Position numbers and translations under genes: made by a program. Below, in pieces: positions 1 to 8,534 of a stretch of DNA of 64,000 nucleotides. Where the stretch lies: assembly GCF_030812215.1 (NCBI RefSeq), contig NZ_JAUSSG010000011.1:168482-232481 (forward strand). The letters run 5' to 3'. This DNA comes from Variovorax boronicumulans (lineage in GTDB: Bacteria; Pseudomonadota; Gammaproteobacteria; Burkholderiales; Burkholderiaceae_C). Every line of letters starts with the position of its first letter. Position 1 is the first letter of the stretch. The notes beneath the pieces are model-generated. The model did no database searches. It was given only the letters and a program-made list of their open reading frames with translations, and was not told the DNA's origin.

Positions 1-299
1 ATCCGAAGGCGCTGCTGTTCTTCATGGTGTTCCTGCCGCAGTTCGTCGATCCGACGCGCGGCAGCGTGCCGCTGCAACTGGTGCAGTTGGGCGTGGTGCT
101 GTCGATGGCCGCGCTCGCGTTCAACACGCTGCTGGGCGCCTGCAGCGGGCAGGTCGGGCGCTGGCTGCAGCGCCGGCCCGGCGCCGAGAAGTTCCAGCGC
201 ACGTTGCTCGCGCTGGTGATGATCGGCCTCGCCATCCGCCTGCTGATGCTCGACCGGCCCACCGCCTCCGCGGCCCCGCTTCCCGCACAAGGACACTGA
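1..299 (+). CDS. LysE/RhtB-family exporter, 3' part
   Basis: C-terminal part of an inner-membrane amino-acid exporter; the 5' end lies outside the window. The frame is open from base 3, beginning P-K-A-L-L-F-F and running into a hydrophobic FLPQFVDP segment. The same arrangement, NPKVAMFYLSFFPQF, occurs in the complete LysE-family gene at 2716-3348, so the two are paralogues. Two hydrophobic stretches remain. The stop lies four bases before the glutathione transferase gene, so the two are probably co-transcribed. The substrate cannot be told from the sequence. Confidence 0.8.
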   Translation, partial: PKALLFFMVFLPQFVDPTRGSVPLQLVQLGVVLSMAALAFNTLLGACSGQVGRWLQRRPGAEKFQRTLLALVMIGLAIRLLMLDRPTASAAPLPAQGH

Positions 300-303
300 A
301 ATC

Positions 304-945
304 ATGCTCAACATCTGGGGCCGCATCAGCTCGATCAACGTCCGCAAGGTGGTGTGGTGCGCGCAGGAACTCGGCCTGGACTTCCAGCGCACCGAGGCCG
401 GCGGCAAGTTCGGCGTGGTGCAGACGCCCGAATACCTCGCGCTCAATCCGAATGCAATGGTGCCCACCATCGACGACGGCGAAGGCGCCGAGCGTGTGAC
501 GCTCTGGGAATCGAACGTGATCGTGCGCTACCTCTGCGCCAAGCACTCGCACGGCACCCTCTACCCGAGCGAGCTGCCCGCGCGCTTCGACGCCGAGCGC
601 TGGATGGACTGGCAGCAGACCACGCTCAACCGCGCGAGCCGCGACGCCTTCATCCAGTGGGTGCGCACGGCACCGTCGGAACGCCAGCCGGCGCTGATCG
701 AAGCCTCGGTGCGCGAGAGCGAAGCGCTGTTCGCGATGCTCGATGCGCACCTCGCGCAACGCGCCTACATGGGCGGCGAGCGCTTCACCATGGCCGACAT
801 TCCCATCGGCTGCGAAGCGCACCGCTGGTTCGGGCTGCCCGCCGCCGAATACCGCCGGCCGAGCTGGCCGAACGTGGAGCGCTGGTACGCCGATCTTCTT
901 TCTCGTCCGGGCGCGCGCGGCGTGCTCGATCTAGGACTGGAATGA
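304..945 (+). CDS. glutathione S-transferase family protein
   Basis: A 213-residue cytosolic GST. Residues 1-80 form the thioredoxin-like N-terminal domain: ISSINVRK near residue 10 is the usual glutathione-site Ser/Asn segment, and NPNAMVPTI and LWESNVIVRYL are the cis-Pro and Glu-Ser glutathione-binding motifs. Residues 90-205 are the all-helical domain, with FTMADIPIG as the N-capping box. Length is normal. It begins four bases after the LysE stop. The family conjugates electrophiles to glutathione; the substrate is not predictable. Confidence 0.9.
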   Translation: MLNIWGRISSINVRKVVWCAQELGLDFQRTEAGGKFGVVQTPEYLALNPNAMVPTIDDGEGAERVTLWESNVIVRYLCAKHSHGTLYPSELPARFDAERWMDWQQTTLNRASRDAFIQWVRTAPSERQPALIEASVRESEALFAMLDAHLAQRAYMGGERFTMADIPIGCEAHRWFGLPAAEYRRPSWPNVERWYADLLSRPGARGVLDLGLE

Positions 946-1060
946 CCCCCAGTCTTCGCGCACTTCGTGTCGCTTCGCCAACCCCCTTGCAGGGGGCGAC
1001 ACCCGTGGCCCGGCAAAGCCGGTTCCACGGTGTCTCCCCGACTGACATTGCCAATTGATC
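946..1060 (+). repeat. REP-like intergenic palindrome cluster
   Basis: The gap between the GST and phzF-like genes is mostly inverted repeats. CCCCCTTGCAGGGGG forms a short hairpin, and GACACCCGTGG pairs with CCACGGTGTC across a nested CGGC-AAA-GCCG hairpin. From memory, very similar intergenic sequence recurs in Variovorax genomes; I cannot run a search to confirm this. Likely roles are transcript stabilisation, termination or gyrase/IHF binding. No promoter is obvious. Confidence 0.5.
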
Positions 1061-1077
1061 CGAACCGTTTGAATCCG

Positions 1078-2001
1078 ATGAAATCCCGCCCCTTCAAGCA
1101 AGTCGACGTCTTCACCGCCACGGCCTACCGCGGCAACCCGCTCGCCGTGGTCATCGACGGCACGGGCCTGGACGACGCCGCGATGCAGCGCTTTGCGCAG
1201 TGGACCAACCTGTCCGAGACCACCTTCCTCCTGCCGCCGACCGAGCCGACGGCCGACTACCGCGTGCGCATCTTCACGCCCGGCGGCGAACTGCCCTTTG
1301 CCGGCCATCCGACCATCGGCACTTGCCATGCGTGGCTGCAGGCCGGCGGCAAGCCCAAGGTGGCCGGGCTCGTGGTGCAGCAATGCGGCGCGGGCCTCGT
1401 GCCGCTGCGCCGCGAGGGCGACCGGCTGGCCTTTGCCGCGCCGCCGCTCAAGCGCAGCGCGCCGAGCCCCGCGTTGCTCGCCAAGGTGGCCGGTGCGCTG
1501 GGGTTGAAGGCGCAGCAGATCGTCGCGGCGCAGGTGCTGGACAACGGCCCGGTCTGGTTCGGCCTGCTGGTCGAAGATGCCGACGCGGTGCTGGCGCTGC
1601 AGCCCGACCACCGCATGCTCAAGGAGCTGGGTGTGAAAGCCGGCGTGGCGGGCGTGCCCGCGGCGGTCGACATCTCGCCGCTGATCGGTCGCTCCAACCG
1701 CGAGGCGCGCGCCTTCGGCAACCGCAAGGCCGCCGAGTACGACGACGGCGCGAAGATCGATCTCGAAGTGCGCGCTTTTGCCGAGCCGATCGGCGTGCAG
1801 GAAGACCCGGTCACCGGCAGCCTGAACGCGAGCCTGGCCGAATGGCTGATCGCCGACGGCCACATGCCCGAGCGCTACCTCGCGGCGCAGGGCCAGTGCC
1901 TCGGCCGCGCGGGCCGCGTGTACATCGAGCGCGACGCCGAAGGAAAGATCTGGGTCGGCGGCGATGCCGTGACATGCGTCGACGGCAACGTCACGCTCTG
2001 A
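1078..2001 (+). CDS. PhzF-family isomerase/epimerase-like protein
   Basis: A 307-residue PhzF-fold protein (two diaminopimelate-epimerase-like halves). Family hallmarks are visible: FTATAYRGNPLAVV near residue 12, the catalytic-Glu segment S46-E47-T-T-F, GELPFAGHPTIG, and DPVTGS from residue 243. The ATG at 1078 gives the usual start FKQVDVFTA; an upstream in-frame ATG at 967 would translate the intergenic repeat and is rejected. Most PhzF homologues outside phenazine clusters have no known substrate, and no phenazine genes are present here. Confidence 0.88.
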   Translation: MKSRPFKQVDVFTATAYRGNPLAVVIDGTGLDDAAMQRFAQWTNLSETTFLLPPTEPTADYRVRIFTPGGELPFAGHPTIGTCHAWLQAGGKPKVAGLVVQQCGAGLVPLRREGDRLAFAAPPLKRSAPSPALLAKVAGALGLKAQQIVAAQVLDNGPVWFGLLVEDADAVLALQPDHRMLKELGVKAGVAGVPAAVDISPLIGRSNREARAFGNRKAAEYDDGAKIDLEVRAFAEPIGVQEDPVTGSLNASLAEWLIADGHMPERYLAAQGQCLGRAGRVYIERDAEGKIWVGGDAVTCVDGNVTL

Positions 2002-2017
2002 ACGAAAGCCCCTCGCC

Positions 2018-2710
2018 ATGCACGCCGAACTCGACCACCTGGTGATCGCCGCCACGTCGCTCGCCGACGGCGTGGCGTGGTGCGAAGCAACGCTCGGCGT
2101 CACGCCCGCACCCGGCGGCGTGCACCCGCTTATGGGCACGCACAACCGGCTGCTGAACGTCGCGAGCGATGCGTTTCCGCGGGCCTATGCGGAGATCATC
2201 GCGATCGAGCCCGGCAAGCAACCCTCGCGGCCCGGCACGCGCCGCTGGTTCGACCTGGACGACGCTGGACTGCAGGCGGGCCTTGCGCAGCACGGCCCGC
2301 GTCTCATCCATTTCGCGGCGCGCGTGCCCGATGCCGCCGCAGCGACCCGCGCGCTGGCCCACGAAGAGCATGCGCACATCGACCGCGGCCACCTGCTCGA
2401 AGCCTCGCGCGACACGCCGGCCGGGCGCCTCGAATGGCAGATCACGGTGCGCGACGACGGCCAGCGGCTCTTCTATGGCGCGCTGCCGACGCTGATCCAG
2501 TGGGGCGCGGTGCATCCGACCGATGCGATGCCCGCCTCGGGCTTGGCACTGCGTTCGCTGCGCGTGGCGCATCCGCGCGCGCCGGCGCTCGCCGCCGCGC
2601 TCTCGGCCATCGGCATGGGCGACCTGCAAGTGGACGCCGGCCCGCCCAACCTCGTCGCGGTGTTCGACACGCCGCGCGGCCCCGTCACGCTCGAATCCAA
2701 AGGACTCTGA
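2018..2710 (+). CDS. VOC-family (glyoxalase-like) protein
   Basis: A 230-residue protein starting with the vicinal-oxygen-chelate opening strand LDHLVIAATSLADGVAW. It looks like the glyoxalase-like-3 group: one VOC module at residues 4-150 and a looser second half ending in FDTPRGPVTLESKG. It lies 16 bases after the PhzF gene and 5 bases before the LysE gene, in one unit. The reaction is unknown; members bind a divalent metal, but I could not assign all ligands. Confidence 0.75.
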   Translation: MHAELDHLVIAATSLADGVAWCEATLGVTPAPGGVHPLMGTHNRLLNVASDAFPRAYAEIIAIEPGKQPSRPGTRRWFDLDDAGLQAGLAQHGPRLIHFAARVPDAAAATRALAHEEHAHIDRGHLLEASRDTPAGRLEWQITVRDDGQRLFYGALPTLIQWGAVHPTDAMPASGLALRSLRVAHPRAPALAAALSAIGMGDLQVDAGPPNLVAVFDTPRGPVTLESKGL

Positions 2711-2715
2711 CCATC

Positions 2716-3348
2716 ATGCTGACCCTGACCGAGATCGCCTGGTTCGCCCTCGCCTCGCTGCTGCTGGCGCTCACGCCGGGGCCGAACATGATCTATTGCG
2801 TCTCGCGCACGCTGATCCAGGGCCGCCGCGCGGGAATGATCTCGCTGGGCGGCGTGCTGATGGCCTTTCTGGTGCACCTGTTCGCCGCAGCGCTCGGGCT
2901 CACCGCGCTGCTGCTGGCGGTGCCGCTCGCGTTCGATGCGATCCGCATCGCCGGTGCGGCCTACCTGCTGTGGCTCGCGTGGCAGGCGGTGCGGCCCGGC
3001 GGCAATGCGCCTTTCGAGGCCCGCGCGCTGCCGGCCGATCCGCCCGGCAAGCTCTTTCGCATGGGCTTTCTCACGAACCTGCTGAACCCGAAGGTGGCGA
3101 TGTTCTACCTGTCGTTCTTTCCGCAGTTCATCCATCCCGAACGCGGCTCGGTGCTGCTGCAGAGCATGCAGCTGGGCATGGCGCAGATGGCGAGCAGCGC
3201 GGTGGTCAACACGGTGATGATCTTCGGCGCCGCGAGCATCACGGCGGTGCTGTCGCAAAGCGCCGGCTGGCTGCGTGCGCAGCGCTATGTGATGGGCAGC
3301 GTGCTGGCCGCGCTGGCAGTGCGGGTCGCCCTGACAGAACGCAAGTAA
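2716..3348 (+). CDS. LysE/RhtB-family amino-acid exporter
   Basis: A 210-residue inner-membrane exporter with about six hydrophobic segments. The family signature LLALTPGPNMIYCVSRTL sits near residue 15, followed by G-x-x-A-G around residue 40, and the NLLNPKVAMFYLSFFPQF block near residue 120. The start at 2716 is five bases after the VOC stop. The following threonine/serine dehydratase-like gene suggests an amino-acid substrate, but that is inference. Confidence 0.88.
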   Translation: MLTLTEIAWFALASLLLALTPGPNMIYCVSRTLIQGRRAGMISLGGVLMAFLVHLFAAALGLTALLLAVPLAFDAIRIAGAAYLLWLAWQAVRPGGNAPFEARALPADPPGKLFRMGFLTNLLNPKVAMFYLSFFPQFIHPERGSVLLQSMQLGMAQMASSAVVNTVMIFGAASITAVLSQSAGWLRAQRYVMGSVLAALAVRVALTERK

Positions 3349-3367
3349 GCCAACAAGAAAGAACTCC

Positions 3368-4339
3368 GTGAAATTCACCCGCGAAGAGATCGAAGCCGCG
3401 CAGCGCACCGTGCATGCGGCCATGCCGCCCACCCCGCAATACACCTGGCCGCTGCTGTCGCAGCGCCTGGGCGCGACGCTCTGGGCCAAGCACGAGAACC
3501 ACACGCCGGTCGGCGCCTTCAAGATCCGCGGCGGCCTCACCTACTTCGAGACCCTCGCGCGCGAACAGCCCGGGGTGCGCCACGTGATCAGCGCAACGCG
3601 CGGCAACCACGGCCAGTCGCTCGGCTTCGCGGCGCGGCGGCACGGCCTCGGCGCGACCATCGTGGTGCCGCACGGCAACTCGCAGGAGAAGAACGCCGCG
3701 ATGCGCGCGCTCGGCGTCGAACTGGTCGAGCACGGCGACGATTTCCAGGCGGCATCGGAACACGCGGCCGTGCTGGCGGAGCGCGACGCGCTGCACCGCG
3801 TGCCTTCGTTCCACCGCGAGCTGGTGCGGGGCGTATCGACCGCGTATGTCGAATTCTTCAGCGCGTTCAAGGACGCGCCACCCGATGTGCTGTTCGTGCC
3901 CATCGGCCTGGGCTCCGGTTTTGCCGGCGCGGCCGCGGCGCGTGCGCATTGCGGTGCGTCGACCAAGCTCATCGGCGTGGTGTCGGCGCACGCCACGGCG
4001 TACCGCGATTCCTTCCGTGCGGGCAAGCCCGTCGAATCGCCGGTCAGCACGCGGCTGGCCGACGGCATGGCATGCCGCGTGCCGGTGCCCGAATCGGTCG
4101 AGGTGATCCTGCGCGAAGCCGACGACGTGATCACCGTCACCGACGACGAGGTGGCGGAGGCGATGCGCATTCTTTTCAGCGACACGCATAACGTGGCCGA
4201 AGGCGCCGGTGCGGCGGCACTGGCCGCCGCGCTTCAGCAGCAGGAGCGCTGGCGCGGCAAGACGGTGGGCATCAGCGTGAGCGGCGGGAATGTCGATTCG
4301 GACATGTTCGCCGGCGTGCTCTCGCGCAGCGCTTCCTGA
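3368..4339 (+). CDS. threonine/serine dehydratase-like PLP enzyme
   Basis: A 323-residue fold-type II PLP enzyme. The Schiff-base lysine is K52 in HTPVGAFKIRGG. The phosphate-binding glycine loop GLGSGFAG is near residue 180, and SGGNVD near the C-terminus is the cofactor ring-binding serine region. It starts with GTG at 3368. It lacks the C-terminal ACT regulatory domain of biosynthetic IlvA, so a catabolic dehydratase is more likely. It is last in the same-strand run and converges on the creatininase gene. Confidence 0.88.
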   Translation: MKFTREEIEAAQRTVHAAMPPTPQYTWPLLSQRLGATLWAKHENHTPVGAFKIRGGLTYFETLAREQPGVRHVISATRGNHGQSLGFAARRHGLGATIVVPHGNSQEKNAAMRALGVELVEHGDDFQAASEHAAVLAERDALHRVPSFHRELVRGVSTAYVEFFSAFKDAPPDVLFVPIGLGSGFAGAAAARAHCGASTKLIGVVSAHATAYRDSFRAGKPVESPVSTRLADGMACRVPVPESVEVILREADDVITVTDDEVAEAMRILFSDTHNVAEGAGAAALAAALQQQERWRGKTVGISVSGGNVDSDMFAGVLSRSAS

Positions 4340-4346
4340 AGGCGGA

Positions 4347-5174
4347 TCAGGGCAGCGGCCGGGTGTTTGCCGTGTCCAGCGGCAGGCGCGACACCTCCGC
4401 CAGCAGCAGCGCCAGTTGCTGCGCGGCCGCATCGACCACCGCCTGCCCCTTTGCCGCCGTCGCCGCGGCCGCATTGCCAGCCGCGCCCTCTGCGTTGTAG
4501 TCCTCCATCGCCCAGCCGAGCTTGGCGCTCTTGCCGTTGCCGAGGATCGCGTAGTCGGCCGCGCGCTTCTCCGAGGTCGATGGGAAATCCTTCGCCTCGC
4601 CCATGCGCACAAGTTGCGGGGTCAGCGCCAGCATCATCGAGGTCTCGATCTCGCCCGCGTGCACGCCGAAGCGGTGCTCCCCGGCGCTGAACTGCGCGCC
4701 CGCATCGCCCAGCGGCAGGTTGAACCAGCTCACGCTGTAGACGATGAGCCCGTGCGCCGCGCGCAACTCGCGCGCCACGACGTCCATCGCGCCCACATGG
4801 CCGCCGTGCGCATTGAAGAGCACCAGCTTCTTCACACCGGCGCGCGCCACGCCCGCGCCGATTTCGTTCCACATGCGGATCAAGGTCTCGGCCGACAGCG
4901 TGAGCGTGCCCGCGAAGCGCGCGTGCTCGGGGCTGAGGCCGATCTGCTGGGTCGGGAGGAACAGCACCGGCAGGTCCGCCGGCAGCAGCGGCAGCGATGC
5001 CGCCACGATGCCGTCGGCCAGCACCGTGTCCACACCCAGCGGCAGATGCGGCCCATGCTGCTCGGTGGCGCCCAGCGGCAGCACCGCCACGGTGGCTGCC
5101 ACATCGAGCGCCGCGAAGTCGCGCGTTGTGAGGTGAGACCAGAAGCGGGGCAGGGATACCGGGGATGCGTTCAT
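4347..5174 (-). CDS. creatininase-family amidohydrolase
   Basis: A 275-residue member of the creatininase/MftE metal-amidohydrolase family. Metal ligands E38, H40 and D49 are seen in LPLGATEQHGPHLPLGVD, then NAHGGHVG near residue 120 and HAGEIETS near residue 170. The C-terminus carries an alanine-rich helix. The family hydrolyses cyclic or linear amides; creatinine itself is only one possible substrate. It diverges from the SDR-like gene across 89 bases. Confidence 0.85.
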   Translation of the reverse strand: MNASPVSLPRFWSHLTTRDFAALDVAATVAVLPLGATEQHGPHLPLGVDTVLADGIVAASLPLLPADLPVLFLPTQQIGLSPEHARFAGTLTLSAETLIRMWNEIGAGVARAGVKKLVLFNAHGGHVGAMDVVARELRAAHGLIVYSVSWFNLPLGDAGAQFSAGEHRFGVHAGEIETSMMLALTPQLVRMGEAKDFPSTSEKRAADYAILGNGKSAKLGWAMEDYNAEGAAGNAAAATAAKGQAVVDAAAQQLALLLAEVSRLPLDTANTRPLP

Positions 5175-5263
5175 CCGGCGATCTTAGAGCGGTGATTCAA
5201 TCCACGCGACCCCGCCGGGCCGCGCCCGGCCCTGGCCACTCAACGACACGACAAGGACACCCC

Positions 5264-6061
5264 ATGGACCTCCAGCTCCAGGACCAGCACGTTCTCATCA
5301 CCGGCGGCAGCAAGGGCATCGGCCTGGCCTGCGCGCTGGGGTTCCTGCGCGAGGGGGCGCGCGTGAGCCTCGTCTCCCGCGACCTGCAGAACCTGGAAGA
5401 GGGCCGCAAGACGCTGATCGACAGCTTCGCCGGGGCCGAAGGCCGCGTCTCGGTGCATGCCGCCGACCTCAAGGACCCGGCCAGCGCCGTGGCCGCGCTC
5501 GATGCGGCCGAGAAGGCGTTCGGCGCGGTCGACGTGCTCGTCAACTCGGCCGGCGCCGCGCGCCGCACCCCGCCCGACGACCTGACCCCCACCGCGTGGC
5601 ACGACGCGATGGACGCGAAGTACTTCACCTACATCCACATGATCGACCCGGTGGTCAAGCGCATGGGCCAGCGTGGCCGCGGCGCGATCGTCAACGTGAT
5701 CGGCCAGGGCGGCAAGGTCGCGAGCCCCGTGCACATGGCCGGCGGCGCGGCCAATGCGGCGCTGATGCTGGTGAGCGCCGGCATGGCCTCGGCCTATGCG
5801 GCCAAGGGCGTGCGCGTGAACGCGGTGAACCCCGGCCTCACGCTGACCGCGCGACTGCAGGAAGGCATGAAGGCCGATGCGAAGCTGCAGGGCATCGACA
5901 CCGACGAGGCGTTGAAGCGCGCCACCGCGCGGCTGCCGCTGGGTCGCATCGCGACGCCGGAAGAGATCGCCAACACGGTCGTCTTCCTGGCATCGCCGAG
6001 AGCAAGCTACGTGACGGGCGCCACCGTCGCGATGGATGGCGCAGTCACACCGATGATCTGA
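5264..6061 (+). CDS. SDR-family protein lacking the YxxxK pair
   Basis: A 265-residue Rossmann-fold short-chain dehydrogenase-like protein: ITGGSKGIGLA near residue 11, the NSAG motif near residue 90, and a normal C-terminal PEEIANTVVFLASPRASYVTGA block. Where SDRs carry catalytic Tyr and Lys, the sequence reads HMAGGAANAAL, giving Gly160 and Asn164. Cofactor binding may persist, but classical hydride-transfer catalysis is doubtful. The ATG at 5264 follows GACAAGGACACCCC. Its 3' end overlaps the convergent LysR gene by 17 bases. Confidence 0.85.
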   Translation: MDLQLQDQHVLITGGSKGIGLACALGFLREGARVSLVSRDLQNLEEGRKTLIDSFAGAEGRVSVHAADLKDPASAVAALDAAEKAFGAVDVLVNSAGAARRTPPDDLTPTAWHDAMDAKYFTYIHMIDPVVKRMGQRGRGAIVNVIGQGGKVASPVHMAGGAANAALMLVSAGMASAYAAKGVRVNAVNPGLTLTARLQEGMKADAKLQGIDTDEALKRATARLPLGRIATPEEIANTVVFLASPRASYVTGATVAMDGAVTPMI

Positions 6062-6962
6062 CGGCGGTCAGCGCCTCGAACTTCAGCGCCAGAAAGTCGA
6101 CAAACGCCCGCACACGCGCCGGCACGAAGCGTCCGCTCGGAAGCAGCGCATGCAACGGATACGGCTCCGTCTGCCAGTCGGTCATGAGGTGCACCAGCCG
6201 CCCGCTGCGGATGTCGTCGCGCACATCGAGCGCCGACTTCAGCGTGATGCCGTAGCCAGCCACCGCCCACTCGCGCGCGAGCGAGGCGTCGTCCACGCTG
6301 CGGTTGCCGTTCACCCGCACTTCGGTCCACTGCCCGTTCTGCGCGAAACGCCAGATGCGGTGGCGGCGCCCGGCGCGATTGAAGATCAGGCAGTTGTGGT
6401 GCACCAGGTCCTGCGGCGTCCTGGGCGCGGGATGGCGGCGAAGGTACTCGGGCGAGGCGGTCAGGAGCGGGTTGGTCATCGCGAAGGGCCGCGCCACCAG
6501 CCGCGAATCGGCCAGCGCGCCGTAGCGCAGCGCCACATCGACCTCGTCGCGCATCACGTCCAGCGGCCGGTCGCCGACCGAAAGCGAGAGCTGCACGCCG
6601 GTGTTCAGCGCGAGGAATTCGTCGAACCACGGCAGCAGCGTGCTGCGCGTGAGGTCCGAGGGCGCGGCCACGCGCAGGGTGCCGACCAGTTCGCCGCGGT
6701 CGGCCGTGACCAGCGACTCGCCCTCGTCGAGCAGCTCGAAGGCCCGCACCGCGTAGTCGAGCAGCGTCTGGCCTTGCGGCGTGAGGCGCATCGCGCGCGT
6801 GGAGCGCTCGAAGAGGCGCGCGCCGAGCTGCGTTTCGAGCCGCTTGAGCGTGGCGCTGGCGGCCGCGGGCGTGATGCCCAGCGCATGGGCCGCGGCCGTG
6901 AGCGTGCCGCCGCGCGCGGTGTGCACGAGCACCTGCAGGTCCGAGGTATTTTCAATCTTCAT
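6045..6962 (-). CDS. LysR-family transcriptional regulator
   Basis: A 305-residue LysR regulator. The N-terminal winged helix-turn-helix (residues 5-65) reads LQVLVHTARGGTLTAAAHALG, and the effector-binding domain follows from about residue 90. I prefer the start at 6962 (MKIENTSDLQ); an in-frame ATG at 6989 would add nine residues. It is divergent from the quinone-reductase-like gene at 7049, the usual LysR arrangement, so it probably controls that gene. The 86-base gap contains ATTTGA and TCAAAT as distant inverted arms. Confidence 0.88.
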   Translation of the reverse strand: MKIENTSDLQVLVHTARGGTLTAAAHALGITPAAASATLKRLETQLGARLFERSTRAMRLTPQGQTLLDYAVRAFELLDEGESLVTADRGELVGTLRVAAPSDLTRSTLLPWFDEFLALNTGVQLSLSVGDRPLDVMRDEVDVALRYGALADSRLVARPFAMTNPLLTASPEYLRRHPAPRTPQDLVHHNCLIFNRAGRRHRIWRFAQNGQWTEVRVNGNRSVDDASLAREWAVAGYGITLKSALDVRDDIRSGRLVHLMTDWQTEPYPLHALLPSGRFVPARVRAFVDFLALKFEALTAVRSSV

Positions 6963-7048
6963 TTGAAAGTGTTGGTATTCACGGCCCACTTATCAAATGG
7001 CCGTTGCCATCCTACAGTTCAGGCATCGTTTCAGAAAGGTCCCTCGCC

Positions 7049-8059
7049 ATGAAAGCCATCGGCTACTACCAGCCCCTTCCCATCGACAACGCCGAATCGC
7101 TGCAGGACATCGAACTGCCCGCACCCGTGCCCGGCGCGCGCGACCTGCTGGTGCGCGTGAAGGCGGTGTCGGTCAACCCGGTCGACACCAAGGTCCGCAA
7201 GAACGCCGCGCCCGAAGCCGGACAGGCCAAGGTGCTGGGCTGGGACGCGGTCGGCATCGTCGAAGCCATCGGCAGCGGCGTGCAGAACTTCAAGGTCGGC
7301 GACCGCGTGTACTACGCGGGCTCGATCATCCGCCCCGGTGCCAATTCGGAACTGCACACGGTGGACGAGCGCATCGCCGCCATCGCGCCGAAGAGCCTGG
7401 ACGACGCGCAAGCCGCCGCGCTGCCGCTGACCACCATCACCGCGTACGAACTGCTGTTCGACCGCCTGCAGGTGCCCAAGGGCGGCGGCGCGGGCCAGAC
7501 GCTGCTGATCACCGGCGGTGCCGGCGGCGTGGGCTCCATCCTCATCCAGCTCGCCCGTCAGCTCACGCAGCTGCGCGTGATCGCCACCGCCTCGCGCCCC
7601 GAAACGCGCGAGTGGTGCCTGGCGCTCGGCGCGCACGTGGTCATCGACCATTCGAAGCCGCTGGCCACCGAACTCAAGGCCGCCGGCATCGGCGAGGTCG
7701 ACATGGTCGCCAGCCTCACGCAGACCGAGCAGCACTACGCGCAGATCGTCGAGAGCCTCAAGCCCCAGGGCCAGCTCGCGGTGATCGACGACATGAAGGT
7801 GCTCGACGCGATGCCGCTGAAGACCAAGTGCATCTCCCTGCACTGGGAAATGATGTTCACGCGCTCGCGCTTCACCACGCCCGACATCGCCGAGCAGGGC
7901 GCGCTGCTCGCGGAAGTGGCCGCGCTGGTCGATGCGGGCCGCGTGCGGACGACGGCGAACGCGAGCTTCGGCACCATCAACGCTGCGAACTTGAAGAAGA
8001 CGCATGCGCTCATCGAGAGCGGCAAGGCGCAGGGCAAGGTGGTGCTGGCGGGGTTCTGA
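7049..8059 (+). CDS. zinc-independent alcohol dehydrogenase/quinone reductase-like enzyme
   Basis: A 336-residue medium-chain dehydrogenase/reductase. The N-terminal GroES-like domain includes VKAVSVNPVDTKVRK, and the Rossmann nucleotide site is LITGGAGGVGSI near residue 155. The Cys ligands of classical zinc alcohol dehydrogenases are not evident, matching the NADPH:quinone reductase branch. The start at 7049 follows AGAAAGGTCCCTCGCC. It is likely a target of the divergent LysR gene. Confidence 0.85.
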   Translation: MKAIGYYQPLPIDNAESLQDIELPAPVPGARDLLVRVKAVSVNPVDTKVRKNAAPEAGQAKVLGWDAVGIVEAIGSGVQNFKVGDRVYYAGSIIRPGANSELHTVDERIAAIAPKSLDDAQAAALPLTTITAYELLFDRLQVPKGGGAGQTLLITGGAGGVGSILIQLARQLTQLRVIATASRPETREWCLALGAHVVIDHSKPLATELKAAGIGEVDMVASLTQTEQHYAQIVESLKPQGQLAVIDDMKVLDAMPLKTKCISLHWEMMFTRSRFTTPDIAEQGALLAEVAALVDAGRVRTTANASFGTINAANLKKTHALIESGKAQGKVVLAGF

Positions 8060-8064
8060 GCCAG

Positions 8065-8499
8065 CTAGCTCACCTGCCAGGGCAGGCCACGCATTCGCTC
8101 GCGCTTTTCTTCTTCGTCGAAGTGCGCGAGCGAAGGCTTGACGAGGTCGCTGCGCGCCACGAGGCCGACCAGCGCAAGCGACTGCGCATCCTTCACGACC
8201 GGCAGCCGCTCGAGCCGGTGGCGCGCAAGGCGCGTGGCCACTGCGCGGCAGTTCTCGCCCGCGAGCGCGAACACCGGTGCCGCGCCTTCGCAGGCATCGC
8301 CCACCGTGCCGACGCTGAACGCGGCGAACATCGCGCGGTCGGCCATGCCGATCACCGCATTGCCGCGCAGCACCGGGTAGGCGCGATGCACCTGGCCTTC
8401 GCCGAAATACTGCGCAAGCGCCTCGCCCACGGGCAGCGCGGCGTCGATGCTGCGCACCTCGCGCGTCATCACTTCCTCGACCGAATGGCGCTCCAGCAC
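8065..8499 (-). CDS. tandem CBS-domain protein, possibly a remnant
   Basis: 144 residues covering two CBS motifs: VEEVMTREVRSIDAALPVGEALAQY (given here as a domain span, residues 7-31) and LERLPVVKDAQSLALVGLVARSDL near residue 95. CBS pairs bind adenine nucleotides and regulate channels or enzymes. The start is GTG, and the reading frame stays open upstream (E-S-A-W-F-R-H-V-V precedes it) into the divergent acetyltransferase gene. It resembles the C-terminal tail of CBS-bearing chloride channels, so it may be what remains after a deletion. A free-standing CBS protein is the alternative. Confidence 0.65.
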   Translation of the reverse strand: MLERHSVEEVMTREVRSIDAALPVGEALAQYFGEGQVHRAYPVLRGNAVIGMADRAMFAAFSVGTVGDACEGAAPVFALAGENCRAVATRLARHRLERLPVVKDAQSLALVGLVARSDLVKPSLAHFDEEEKRERMRGLPWQVS

Positions 8500-8534
8500 A
8501 ACATGGCGAAACCAGGCTGACTCACAATCGCCGC

